A DNA stretch of 16,744 nt, taken from the NCBI GenBank assembly GCA_903905685.1, contig CAIVHI010000503.1, positions 1 through 16,744 of the forward strand. The letters run 5' to 3'. Below are positions 8,601-14,139 of this stretch, one piece after another (position 1 is the stretch's first letter; every line of letters starts with the position of its first letter). The notes beneath the pieces are model-generated. The model had not been told where the DNA came from, did no database searches, and worked only from the letters and a program-made list of their open reading frames with translations. Origin of the DNA: an uncultured Bacteroidota bacterium. Lineage in GTDB: Bacteria; Bacteroidota; Bacteroidia; Chitinophagales; Chitinophagaceae. The position numbers were made by a program, and so were the translations under genes.

Positions 8601-10218
8601 TAGGTGTTGTAGACGTAGTTGTTGGAACTGCAGTCTGTAAGATACCGCTATTACTCACGGTAGTTGTAGTGCCGCAAGTCAGCTTATTGGCGGCCATGTT
8701 CAGAGTAGCCGAACTACCGATATTCAATGATGTTGTTATCGACAAGGCACCCGCAGCGGCCGCGCCGCCCGCACCTGTGACGCTGAGGCTATTGTAAGTA
8801 CCGGTCGGAACCGTTTGTGCACCGGAGCCATAGAATTGGACTGTGCCACCCCAACTCTGACCTGTTGGCAATGCAGTGGAAGACGTGGAAGAAGTCATCA
8901 ATGTACCGCTGTTCGAAATGGTCGAAGGCGTAATGGCGTTCCCGCCCAAATCAAAACTCCCGCCGGCGGTCGTCGTCAACTTTGTGGTGACGGACACGGT
9001 TCCCGATGCAGTATTTGTTCCAGAGGTATTACCCATAACCAGCGTCGCATAAGTACCGGCCACAACTGTCTGGCCACCGGCTGCATAACTTACCGAGCCG
9101 GGCCAAGAAATCCCCGATGATAGCGGTGAAGTAGAAGTGTTGCCGGTACGGATGGTTCCTGTATTTGCAATAGAGCCATTTACCGCCAAAGCACCGGTAC
9201 CCATGTCAAAGATGCCGCCTGCATTGCTGAAAGCACCGTTTACGGTAATGCTTCCGCGAGCGGAATCAGGATTGGTAGTACTGGTATTGCTGATGGTAAG
9301 GTTGTTGTATGTACCGCCTGCGACCGACTGTGAATTACCGCTATATTGAACAGTACCTCCCCAAGAATAGCCGGATGGCAGTGGAGACGTTGAAGTGGAA
9401 GACGGCACAGACGTAATGAAAGTGCCCGAGTTGGCTACCGAAGTAGGCGTACCACCCAATAAATAGGAAGTCGTCGTAGAGCCTGCATTCGTGAATGCTC
9501 CAGTTACGGCAATCACGCCATTTAGCGTGTAGGCAACCGATGACCCTGAAAGGCTCAAATTGTTGTAGGTGCCCGCTACAACCTTCTGCGAGCCGGATGT
9601 GGCTGCGTATTGCACAGTTCCCGAGAATGTTGAGCCCGTGGGTAGCGGAGTAGCAGATGTACCCGGAGACAACGTAGCAATCGTTCCTCCGCCGGCATAG
9701 GTGCCGGTGCCGGTGATTACGAAGGACGTTCCAAGTGCCAGCGTCGTGCCCGAAGCCACGTTCAACACACCACTATTCTGGATGGAGGCCAACGCCGTAA
9801 CAACGCCACCGGTACTCAAAATTGCGGTACCACCTGTATTGATGGTCAAGGCGGTAAGCGTTGTACCCGCATTCATCGTCAAAGTTCCGCCTGTGGATAC
9901 CGTGATTGATAAACCCGAGGCAAACGAGGGTGCCACGGAAATAGTGAGACCCGAATCCACTTTCAGGAATCCAGCCAAATTCCACGCCACACTGGTGGTC
10001 AACCCGCCTTGGGTATGGGCGTGCCATGTAATCCCGTGAGTTGAAGCAAAGCTATCGATGGTTGGGGACGTACCACCCACACCATTGGTGCTGGTAGTCC
10101 AATTCGCCGGATTTGTCGCATCGAGCGGTGTTGCGGAAGCCCTGGAATAATAGGAGGCCGCCGACGATGTGAATGCTTGAAGGCAACACACAACAAGGGG
10201 TAGAATGTACTTTCTCAT
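2614..10218 (-). CDS. Giant repeat-rich secreted/surface protein with T9SS sorting domain (2,534 aa)
   Basis: Residues 1-21 are a signal peptide (MRKYILPLVVCC..., likely cut SAA|S). The order that follows is: an N-terminal region with ANWTTSTNGVGG; eight ~88-residue repeats (about 187-888); a transition region (889-1116) containing SGSGSLLFPIGD; a PKD-like domain (1117-1198); two Ig-like domains (1199-1349); seven ~93-residue repeats (1350-1999); six ~73-residue Ig-like repeats (2001-2436); and a type A T9SS C-terminal domain (2454-2534). By family knowledge such proteins cross the inner membrane by Sec and the outer membrane by T9SS, then are released or anchored to surface lipopolysaccharide. 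No enzyme domain is visible, so adhesion or a structural role is my inference. The protein is very rich in Ser, Thr, Gly, Ala and Val. The gene stands alone: 240 bp separate it from gldD, without a convincing promoter match, and its own terminator follows. Confidence 0.93.
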   Translation of the reverse strand: MRKYILPLVVCCLQAFTSSAASYYSRASATPLDATNPANWTTSTNGVGGTSPTIDSFASTHGITWHAHTQGGLTTSVAWNLAGFLKVDSGLTISVAPSFASGLSITVSTGGTLTMNAGTTLTALTINTGGTAILSTGGVVTALASIQNSGVLNVASGTTLALGTSFVITGTGTYAGGGTIATLSPGTSATPLPTGSTFSGTVQYAATSGSQKVVAGTYNNLSLSGSSVAYTLNGVIAVTGAFTNAGSTTTSYLLGGTPTSVANSGTFITSVPSSTSTSPLPSGYSWGGTVQYSGNSQSVAGGTYNNLTISNTSTTNPDSARGSITVNGAFSNAGGIFDMGTGALAVNGSIANTGTIRTGNTSTSPLSSGISWPGSVSYAAGGQTVVAGTYATLVMGNTSGTNTASGTVSVTTKLTTTAGGSFDLGGNAITPSTISNSGTLMTSSTSSTALPTGQSWGGTVQFYGSGAQTVPTGTYNSLSVTGAGGAAAAGALSITTSLNIGSSATLNMAANKLTCGTTTTVSNSGILQTAVPTTTSTTPIPQGKNWAPGSVYYTLAGGGQTVSSGTYGNLYLQNSSASTGSDKANGSIVVTGSLNTTAGGTFDMGALSTLNVAAATLNLNGILMTEVTTGTSASPLTPGMSWGGEVQYAAAGYGQTVVQGTYNKLTIAGSGCSAGGNISVTTLLKTTTSSSYLNFGTSNVLTGSPSISNAGSIQTSVPSSTSSTPLPSGLSWSGGGIVNFAASTGGQTVVGGTYDNLTISNTTGTTNTVSGDITINTQLYYTTTGSLNLGNNNISGSFTVFPGSAGQLQTQSTSANPLPANKLWNMVINYNNPTGGQSIAVGTYKSLYNSAGSGTNTLNGSIIVNNKLNLVSGILNDGGNTLTLNGQLTGTATHTGTGSIVMKGTDTTVSRLAGVTVGNLYLNRPAHYYLSGNLTVNGTLTLNSPLRVDSFNLVINNGGSIALASGDDSCLVMTTGSGVLQMYTSGSGSLLFPIGDTLYNYTPVIIAPTSGTYAPGASYFAVTSNDLKATNNANVSNFLNRYWTVTTTGITAPTYNLTSAQYVTADISGTESKLMTGALPVSIPWVRYDAANTSLHKLTATGISGTTNIITGVSNVSPTVSATATVATICSGGSTTLNVTASSGDPALSYSWAPSTGLSVTTGTSVVASPGSSQTYTVTVTDGNGLTNTATVAITVESAQTAGTITGNGTTCVAGTDALSDVSASAAGTWSSSSPLVATVNSSTGLVTGVANGSAVINFTISNSCGTFSTTFNEVVSSPASITGTSTVCVGAVTALANSVAGGTWSGSNGFGTVDGSGNVTGVAGGTLTVVYTMPVTGCAATQVVTVNALPTASFTSSPASSTCATTSVTYTTQSGESNYVWSVPGVLNTDYTVSAGGTGTSNSTVTLQWLTSGSKAVTVNYTDANGCTSASSASNSTTVNSLPTASFTSGAAASVCASSSVTYTTQSGEGSYSWSVPGVLNTDYTISSGGTGSASNTVTLQWLTSGSKTVTVNYNDANGCTSASAASNATNVNALPVAGFTASPSSTTCEGTTVTYTTQSGESSYIWSVPGVLNTDYTVSSGGTGGSNSTVTLQWLTTGGKTVTVNYTDANGCTSAAVANSATTVVSLPVATFTSAPGSTICASTATTYTTQSGQSNYIWNVSGVLNTDYTITSGGTGTASNTVTLKWLTAGAQTVTVNYNNANGCTSVAAAISTTTVNALPVASFTASPASSVCASNNVTYTTQAGQSSYVWSLPGTLNTDYTISAGGTGSASNTVTLQWLTSGAKAVTVNYNNSNGCASSSPASSSTTVNALPSVSFTSPSASTSCVSSTVVYTTQAGQSNYVWNVPGVLNTDYTITSGSLSTSSNTATLKWLTTGSKTVTVNYSNSNGCSALSAASNNITVNAVPTATFTASPGASICTSIGTTYTTQSGQSNYTWSVPGTAGTDYSISSGGIGTSNTTVTLQWLTTGTKTVTVNYANANGCTSLSAASIATSVLQTPNAIAGATSVCPTKTTTLTDATAGGTWSSAATATASVNATGVVTGVQAGSTTISYTSANGCFQTYSFLVKPTPTIVSATSTSICPGATSTMVDSLTGGVWNSSSTSVATISATGATAVITGVAAGTVLISYQYNSCLATKSLTVSAGSSIASIGGTAALCNQATSTLSDATVGGTWTSANPAVVTVGSSNGVLSGLTPGTAAITYTVGGCFVTATATVNGPVAISGASTVCLSNVGTLTDATSGGVWSSGTPGVATINSGGVISPVTTGTTTISYTKSSCSVVQAVTVITNNVAAIGGTSAICNTGGTGTATDATPSGTWSTTASAILTIGSTTGAITSVGIGSGVITYTGSSCYQIRQINVGAPIPAITGPTSVCTTSTVTMADSMPSGNWYSSATTKATVNTVTGVVTGVAAGTTIISYYKNGCLATTNLTVNSCARVGGNGASEAETDGFSYSVYPNPATSILNIEQNNTNSSVLPVLVLNYVGSTVFSGEIAMTSGKGTLDVSRLAPGVYLIVLRSPDGTQEKFKVVVQ
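2617..2859 (-). other. T9SS type A C-terminal sorting domain
   Basis: The last 81 residues (2454-2534) contain the hallmarks of this domain: FSYSVYPNPATSILNIEQ at the start, the internal segment GTLDVSRLAPGVYLIVLRS, and the terminal strand KFKVVVQ. By family knowledge the domain directs outer-membrane passage through the type IX system and is usually removed by the PorU sortase. It ends exactly at the stop codon, as expected for a functional signal. Confidence 0.95.
2911..4218 (-). repeat. Six ~73-residue Ig-like repeats of the giant protein
   Basis: Residues 2001-2436 contain six units built on a shared pattern: G.TSVC....T.TDAT.GGTWSS...VATV...TGVVTGV.AGTT.ISYT...C, then a strand leading into the next unit. 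This resembles bacterial Ig-like (BID_2/Big2-type) domains, in particular the GGTWSS and GVVTGVAAGTTTISY segments. Each unit has a Cys in the first strand and another near the end, again suggesting one disulfide each. Two related domains lie at residues 1199-1349, on the other side of the seven-repeat array. Confidence 0.88.
4222..6171 (-). repeat. Seven tandem ~93-residue (279-bp) repeats of the giant protein
   Basis: Residues 1350-1999 are seven units in perfect tandem. Each starts with LP.ASFT (VPTATFT in the last), then a Cys, VTYTTQSG.S.Y.WSVPGVLNTDY, SGGTG, a TVTLQWLT strand, VTVNY, and finally NGC followed by a Ser/Ala-rich linker and TVNA. Every unit has two cysteines in the same places, one near the start and one in the NGC motif. 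That suggests one disulfide per domain once the protein is outside the cytoplasm (inference). The DNA is also clearly similar between units, so recombination or assembly error could change the copy number. Confidence 0.94.
6622..7552 (-). other. Transition region plus PKD-like domain of the giant protein
   Basis: Residues about 889-1116 form a non-repeated segment with NLYLNRPAHYYLSGNLTVNG, VLQMYTSGSGSLLFPIGD and ANVSNFLNRYWTVTT. I have seen similar text in long Bacteroidota cell-surface proteins just before PKD domains. Residues 1117-1198 look PKD-like: SPTVSATATVATICSGGSTT, then YSWAPSTGLSVTTG, SQTYTVTVTDGNG and the closing strand TATVAITVES. Calls rest on pattern recognition only. Confidence 0.7.
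7555..9660 (-). repeat. Eight N-terminal ~88-residue repeats of the giant protein
   Basis: Residues about 187-888 contain eight units. Each begins near S-x-x-P-L-P-x-G-x-x-W-x-G-x-V-x-Y, followed by GGQTVVAGTYNNLTI, then a Gly/Ser/Thr-rich stretch ending in SI.NSG.. or similar. Unit starts read ATPLPTGSTF, TSPLPSGYSW, TSPLSSGISW, STALPTGQSW, TTPIPQGKNW, ASPLTPGMSW, STPLPSGLSW and ANPLPANKLW. The pattern suggests a repetitive beta structure, perhaps a beta-helix or stacked sandwiches. The units are diverged, not DNA-identical copies, and contain only isolated cysteines, unlike the C-terminal half of the protein. Confidence 0.88.
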
Positions 10219-10458
10219 AAGCGGGAGATTTTAAACACGATGTCTGAAACTAATAGAATTAGATTCAAAATACAAAATAAAGCATTTTTTTCGACTCGGC
10301 GCGCAAATTTCTATAATAATTTTCCACACCTAGTGCGTCAACACCGAGCCTTATTAACAAAGCCGCAACTAAAATCAAGCCCTTCCGGCAGGGTTTGATA
10401 TCATACCCATTGGGGTGTATCAAGGAAACAGAAAACCATAGCATGCAGCGTCTTTCCG

Positions 10459-11055
10459 CTACCGCCACTTCAATGTATTCAAAATGTGTAGGATATCCTG
10501 TTGAATAAAATCAGATGCAGGTTTTAGTGAATCTGCATTCGGGGTAACGTCGAAATAAAGCGCGCCCCTTATAAAATGCTTCGTGGAGTCGGTTGCGGTA
10601 AATTGGTAACGTGTGGCCACGTTCCCCCCAACGGTGTATACCACGCAATCGTTTCCTTGCGGAGAAAAAAACTCCGTATGATCGATGAAGGCGGCCTTTT
10701 CATGGTGGAAAAATGACATTTCGTATGATGCCGCCACCAACTGATCAAGTGTCTGCTTTGGGGTAACATCCTTGTAAGTGATGTTGATGACGCCATTGAA
10801 CTTGGGCAAATAAATATTCAACCAAAATCGGGTTTCATCATGCTTACCGTGAGAGTCGGCGGTATCTTCTTGGGCATCCCCATATACAGGCATCTCAAAT
10901 GTATAGGGAAATCCGGGCTTGTCGAACAGTTTGTATTTATGCTCCGAAGGGGTGTCTAACTTGAAATAGCCGCACGGTTTTGGGGTAAAGGCTGCGGGCC
11001 GGCAGGCCAAGAGCCCAAAAAAAATCGCAACTAAGCAACCAACTCCTATCCGCAT
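10459..11055 (-). CDS. gldD: Gliding motility lipoprotein GldD (198 aa)
   Basis: The protein resembles GldD throughout. After the lipid anchor come CGYFKLDTP, KPGFPYTFEMPVY, FWLNIYLPKFNGVINITYKDV, VYTVGGNVATRYQFTATDSTKHFIRGALYF and a final SDFIQQDILHILNTLKW. The chosen ATG at 11055 gives MRIGVGCLVAIFFGLLAC, a compact lipoprotein signal with lipobox L-L-A-C and Cys18 as the lipidated residue. An ATG at 11091 would add 12 residues. The frame stays open up to 11544 opposite the alkyltransferase gene, but that extension has no domain character. GldD is known to be needed for gliding in Flavobacterium and is widespread in Bacteroidota; its exact role is unclear. The gene stands 240 bp upstream of the giant and is divergent from ogt. 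Its common neighbour gldE is not in this window. Confidence 0.9.
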   Translation of the reverse strand: MRIGVGCLVAIFFGLLACRPAAFTPKPCGYFKLDTPSEHKYKLFDKPGFPYTFEMPVYGDAQEDTADSHGKHDETRFWLNIYLPKFNGVINITYKDVTPKQTLDQLVAASYEMSFFHHEKAAFIDHTEFFSPQGNDCVVYTVGGNVATRYQFTATDSTKHFIRGALYFDVTPNADSLKPASDFIQQDILHILNTLKWR

Positions 11056-11058
11056 GAG

Positions 11059-11079
11059 GCCAAAAATAAGATTTTTGGC
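11059..11079. promoter_or_regulatory. Perfect 9-bp inverted repeat at the gldD start, containing a TAnnTTTG match
   Basis: Arms GCCAAAAAT (11059-11067) and ATTTTTGGC (11071-11079) flank the spacer AAG. The repeat ends 3 bp before the gldD ATG. On the minus strand it contains TATTTTTG (11061-11068), an exact match to the Bacteroidota -7 element TAnnTTTG. That would put transcription start almost on the ATG, and no TTG -33 element is evident at the right distance. It could be an operator, a 5' hairpin or a chance repeat. Confidence 0.4.
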
Positions 11080-11083
11080 AGAA

Positions 11084-11111
11084 TGGTGCATTCCGATGTC
11101 GGTTTGCACCA
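11084..11111. promoter_or_regulatory. 28-bp dyad between gldD and ogt, operator candidate
   Basis: The outer arms TGGTGCA (11084-11090) and TGCACCA (11105-11111) enclose inner arms CCGA (11093-11096) and TCGG (11099-11102). All are centred on the same TG, with unpaired TT on each side. Eleven of the fourteen half-site positions are symmetric. It lies between the two divergent starts, 23 bp before the ogt ATG, where a regulator of either gene could bind. If ogt really started at 11083, this dyad would be coding. Confidence 0.5.
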
Positions 11112-11133
11112 AATTTGCCATTATTTTTCTACT

Positions 11134-11664
11134 ATGCCGGCCATAACGACCCTTAAAACACCGCTTGGTGAAATGCTCTGTGGGGCAACCGACCAAGGTC
11201 TCTGCCTGTTCGACTTCAAATACCGCAAGCTGATTCCCGCAAATTTGGCACGTATCGAAAAGCTGACCGGAGAAACTTTTAGAGAGGAGATACACCCGCT
11301 GTTTCCTCTTGTACAAGAGCAGATTGCCACCTATTTCGAGGGCACACTTACCCGATTCTCCATTCCATTGCATATGGTGGGCTCCCCATTCCAAATACGG
11401 GTATGGGAGGCATTGCTCGCCATACCCTACGGCACCACAAGGTCTTATGAGCAACAGGCCATTGCCATAGGTAGCAAGGAAAGCATTAGGGCCGTGGCAT
11501 CTGCCAACGGCGAAAACAGCATTGCCGTGATGGTACCCTGCCACCGTGTAATAGGCAAAGACGGCTCCCTTACGGGCTACGGCGGCGGCCTGCCCCTAAA
11601 AAAGAAACTGTTGGACCTTGAATCGAAGATTACGGGCAACGCCCACCAGCAGTCGCTATTTTGA
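11134..11664 (+). CDS. ogt: Methylated-DNA-[protein]-cysteine S-methyltransferase (176 aa)
   Basis: This suicide repair enzyme takes the alkyl group from O6-alkylguanine onto its own cysteine. The active site V-P-C-H-R-V-I-G is intact with Cys136. The helix-turn-helix region reads PFQIRVWEALLAIPYGTTRSYEQQA, followed by the RAVASANG segment that contains the conserved arginine and asparagine. The C-terminal GYGGGLPLKKKLLDLE is also typical. Length fits the single-domain Ogt/MGMT family. I chose ATG 11134 (MPAITTLKTPLGEM), which begins at the usual first strand. An in-frame ATG at 11083 would add 17 residues of no family character and would run through an inverted repeat. The gene is divergent from gldD and convergent with the LprI-like gene, only 33 bp away. 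No ada-type regulator domain is fused. Confidence 0.94.
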   Translation: MPAITTLKTPLGEMLCGATDQGLCLFDFKYRKLIPANLARIEKLTGETFREEIHPLFPLVQEQIATYFEGTLTRFSIPLHMVGSPFQIRVWEALLAIPYGTTRSYEQQAIAIGSKESIRAVASANGENSIAVMVPCHRVIGKDGSLTGYGGGLPLKKKLLDLESKITGNAHQQSLF

Positions 11665-11697
11665 TGGTAATGGCACCTTTAAGTCGACTTTTGGCAC

Positions 11698-12120
11698 TTA
11701 TTTCCGTTTTTCCAAAACTTCATTGTAACTCTTCAACTGCAATGCCCTTGCCTTTACGAGGTCTACCCTACAGTTGGCCCGCATTTTAACCCAAGTTTTA
11801 CCGGGCCTATTAAACGCAATGTCATAGGTTTTGAATTCATTGTCCCTAAACGACATCCAAACGTCTTGCGAGTGTTTTACCGAGGCCCTGTCTTTGTCAG
11901 ACTTCAGGTTCCTCAATAGCCTCTTCAATTGCTGGTCCAGCACTTTGTCCCAAGAGGCATAGGCTTCAAAAGCGCACACATAAATATTCTCCGTAGAGGT
12001 GTCCCTGGCAAGGCAGGCGGCATAATGCACGTCAATAGGGTTTTGATCCAATTCTTGCGCTGCGCCTATACTGCAGCCCAGCGTCAAAGCAGCCAACGCT
12101 AATAAGAACGGCTTCTTCAT
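11698..12120 (-). CDS. LprI-like (DUF1311) exported protein (140 aa)
   Basis: The protein has a signal peptide: MKKPFLLALAALTLGCSIGAAQ, most likely cut by signal peptidase I near AA|Q, since the TLGC stretch is a poor lipobox. The mature part matches the lysozyme inhibitor LprI N-terminal/DUF1311 pattern: YAACL (Cys36), YVCAFEAYASWDKVLDQQLKRLL (Cys49), HSQDVWMSFRDNE, and a later Cys117. In other bacteria some members of this family inhibit lysozyme, but most are uncharacterised, so inhibition here is only a possibility. It is 33 bp downstream of mtaB on the same strand, so it could be read through from that gene, although no functional link is obvious. Confidence 0.82.
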   Translation of the reverse strand: MKKPFLLALAALTLGCSIGAAQELDQNPIDVHYAACLARDTSTENIYVCAFEAYASWDKVLDQQLKRLLRNLKSDKDRASVKHSQDVWMSFRDNEFKTYDIAFNRPGKTWVKMRANCRVDLVKARALQLKSYNEVLEKRK

Positions 12121-12153
12121 AAATGCAAATGTTTTGAATTATGAAACAGGTTT

Positions 12154-13434
12154 CTATGGAACGGCAACTTCAATTACAGTGTTCACCAAATGTTCATCAT
12201 AATCCATGCCAACCTTGATGTAATTGTCGGTATACCCTTCCATTCGTCCATCTTTGCCCAAACTCTCAAACAGTACTTTCCGGGTTTCACCACGAAATTG
12301 ATCTCTAAAATGGGCTGCTTTATGTTCAGAGAGTGTTCGGAGTATTGCATTGCGCTCTTGCCGCACCCGCTCCGGCACCCTCGCCTGCATCTCAGCGGCC
12401 AAGGTGTTTTCTCGTTCGGAGTAGGTAAAAACGTGTAAGTAAGCTATGTTCAAATCGGCAAGGAAGGCGGCCGTTTCCTTAAAATCGGCATCGGTCTCTC
12501 CAGGAAAACCCACGATAACGTCTACACCGATACTGCAATGGGGCATCAGTTTTTTAATGAACGCCACCCGGTCGGCATACAACTCGCGTTTATACCTGCG
12601 CCGCATGAGTTGAAGAATCTTGTTGCTTCCACTTTGCAATGGTATGTGGAAGTGCGGCATGAATTTCCGCGAGCCCGCCACAAATTCAATAATTTCGTTA
12701 GTGAGCAAATTGGGCTCGATCGATGAAATGCGGATGCGTTCTATACCCTCCACCTCATCCATGGCCCGTATCAAGTCTTCGAAAGACTCGGCATGACCTT
12801 GCCCTCCCGAGTTCCCCTTACCAAAGTCGCCCAAGTTGATGCCGGTCAGCACGATTTCTTTAATGCCCGCGCCTGCAAGCTCCTTCATGTTTCCCAAAAC
12901 GCCCTTAACTGTGTCCGACCTGCTTTGGCCGCGGGCCAGCGGAATGGTGCAAAAACTGCAATTGTAGTCGCAGCCGTCCTGCACCTTCAAGAAAGCCCTA
13001 GTCCGGTCGCTGAGGGAGTAGGATGCATTGAAGGAGAGCCCTTCGGCAGTATCGCATGAATAGACTGCTGCCTGTTGAGGTGCGGTAGTCGAGAAAACCT
13101 CGTTAAGGCGGGAAGGCAGGTTGAATTTTTCTGATGCCCCCAATACGAGGCTCACCCCGGGAATCGCAGCTATTTCGGTGGGCTTCAGTTGTGCATAGCA
13201 GCCCGTGATGGCGATTTTCGCATCGGGATTTTTTCGGCGGATGCGCCTTACAATCTGCTTGCACTCTTTGTCCGCGTTCTCGGTAACGGAGCAGGTATTG
13301 ATGACGAAAACATCGGCATCGTCATTGAAATCGGTCTTTACATAACCCTCTCCCTCCAGTTGGCGACTGAGGGTAGATGTCTCTGAAAAATTCAACTTAC
13401 ATCCCAGTGTATGGAAAGCAACCCGTTTTGTCAT
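12154..13434 (-). CDS. mtaB: tRNA (N6-threonylcarbamoyladenosine-2-methylthio) transferase MtaB (426 aa)
   Basis: This radical-SAM methylthiotransferase adds a methylthio group to t6A37 of ANN-decoding tRNAs. The N-terminal domain carries the three cluster cysteines Cys12 (HTLGCKLN), Cys48 (INTCSVTENAD) and Cys79 (TGCYAQ). The radical-SAM motif is C155-DYN-C159-SF-C162, followed by IPLARGQSRS. Next come the family segments EIVLTGINLGDFG, ISSIEPNLL, HFHIPLQSGSNKILQLMRRRY, DVIVGFPGETDADF and HVFTYSERE. A short C-terminal TRAM-like region spans about residues 378-426. The ENADKECKQIVRR text and HIPLQSG context fit MtaB rather than MiaB or RimO. Start ATG 13434 gives the standard MTKRVAFHTLGCKLN N-terminus. 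Confidence 0.95.
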   Translation of the reverse strand: MTKRVAFHTLGCKLNFSETSTLSRQLEGEGYVKTDFNDDADVFVINTCSVTENADKECKQIVRRIRRKNPDAKIAITGCYAQLKPTEIAAIPGVSLVLGASEKFNLPSRLNEVFSTTAPQQAAVYSCDTAEGLSFNASYSLSDRTRAFLKVQDGCDYNCSFCTIPLARGQSRSDTVKGVLGNMKELAGAGIKEIVLTGINLGDFGKGNSGGQGHAESFEDLIRAMDEVEGIERIRISSIEPNLLTNEIIEFVAGSRKFMPHFHIPLQSGSNKILQLMRRRYKRELYADRVAFIKKLMPHCSIGVDVIVGFPGETDADFKETAAFLADLNIAYLHVFTYSERENTLAAEMQARVPERVRQERNAILRTLSEHKAAHFRDQFRGETRKVLFESLGKDGRMEGYTDNYIKVGMDYDEHLVNTVIEVAVP

Positions 13435-13450
13435 TAGTAGAAAGTGTCGG

Positions 13451-13458
13451 CAAAATTA
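13451..13458 (-). promoter_or_regulatory. Possible -7 promoter element upstream of mtaB
   Basis: The minus strand reads TAATTTTG, an exact TAnnTTTG match, 16 bp before the mtaB ATG. This would give a 5' leader of roughly 10 nt. No TTG sits at the expected -33 distance, so the call rests on one element. Confidence 0.35.
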
Positions 13459-13539
13459 GGGAAAAACGAATTTTGCGATCCCGAAGCATGCATAGGCATA
13501 CGGCACCACTATGAAGGGCCGATGCCAAGGCTAAATAAT

Positions 13540-14100
13540 TTAGTGGTCAGCGGGATTCGACTTCTTAGGAGTCGTGCGGAAACGGTAGGAGAGCCCGGCA
13601 TTGATCAGACCCTTATACCCTACCCCTACTTCCGCGAATGCGGCAACCTTCCGCCCTACGCGAATGCCGAACGGTGTGAACTGGAATCCCCACAATTTGG
13701 GACCCGTATTATCGGCATGACCTGGATTGAGGTTGAGGTCGTCGAACACGGTGAGACCCATTGCAGCTACCCCATACAGGCGAATTCGCACGCGGTCGTC
13801 CTTGGTATCCAAATATTTAATGGTGACTTCGGGAGAGAACGTAAGTAGACTGCCCCAATTGTTGATGTTCTCGAACCCTACACCCAAACCAATGGTCACA
13901 TTATTGTTGAGATAATACCTCATATTGATGTTGGGGGTACCGGTAGAGGCACTTAAAGGAGGCCCCTGTTTCAAAGTAAAATAACTGTAGTATCCATAAG
14001 CGAGCCCGATTTCGGCCTTGCCTTGTTGGGCTACCGCCGTTAAGGAAAAAGCTGAAACGACCACGAGGACACTGCAAATCTTCATCAACCTTTGAAACAT
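13540..14100 (-). CDS. Small outer-membrane beta-barrel protein (186 aa)
   Basis: A signal peptide (MFQRLMKICSVLVVVSAFSLTAVAQ, likely cut AVA|Q) precedes about 160 residues of alternating strands and Gly/Asn turns. Examples are AEIGLAYGYYSYFTL, INMRYYLNNNVTIGLGVGFEN, RVRIRLYGVAAMGLTVF, FGIRVGRKVAAFAEVGVGY and INAGLSYRF. This suggests an 8-strand barrel of the OmpA-barrel/OMP_b-brl type. After the last strand a short basic tail (TTPKKSNPADH) remains. An internal ATG at codon 6 is an alternative start and would also leave a usable signal peptide. Function is not known; such barrels are common and often structural. It has a good promoter of its own and is 115 bp downstream of porW. Confidence 0.75.
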   Translation of the reverse strand: MFQRLMKICSVLVVVSAFSLTAVAQQGKAEIGLAYGYYSYFTLKQGPPLSASTGTPNINMRYYLNNNVTIGLGVGFENINNWGSLLTFSPEVTIKYLDTKDDRVRIRLYGVAAMGLTVFDDLNLNPGHADNTGPKLWGFQFTPFGIRVGRKVAAFAEVGVGYKGLINAGLSYRFRTTPKKSNPADH

Positions 14101-14139
14101 GAATTATGGATTTTAACTTGGAAAAGTAGATTTGGGGGA

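Noticed and set aside
10395..10423. Imperfect hairpin TTGATA...TATCAA with inner ACCC/GGGT downstream of gldD
   Set aside because: The stem has an unequal internal loop and no T-run on the minus strand, so I do not call a terminator.
10265..10468. 67-codon minus-strand frame between gldD and the giant gene
   Set aside because: It overlaps the end of gldD and lacks any recognised pattern. The gap is AT-rich and more likely intergenic.
11056..11544. Upstream extension of the gldD reading frame to 361 residues, antisense to ogt
   Set aside because: The added residues lie opposite the strongly conserved alkyltransferase and show no signal peptide or family pattern. A perfect lipoprotein start exists at 11055.
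13506..13546. CCACTA...TAGTGG inverted repeat and CTAAATAATTTAG palindrome at the end of the small barrel gene
   Set aside because: The arms are widely spaced, overlap the stop region, and no T-run follows, so it is not a convincing terminator.
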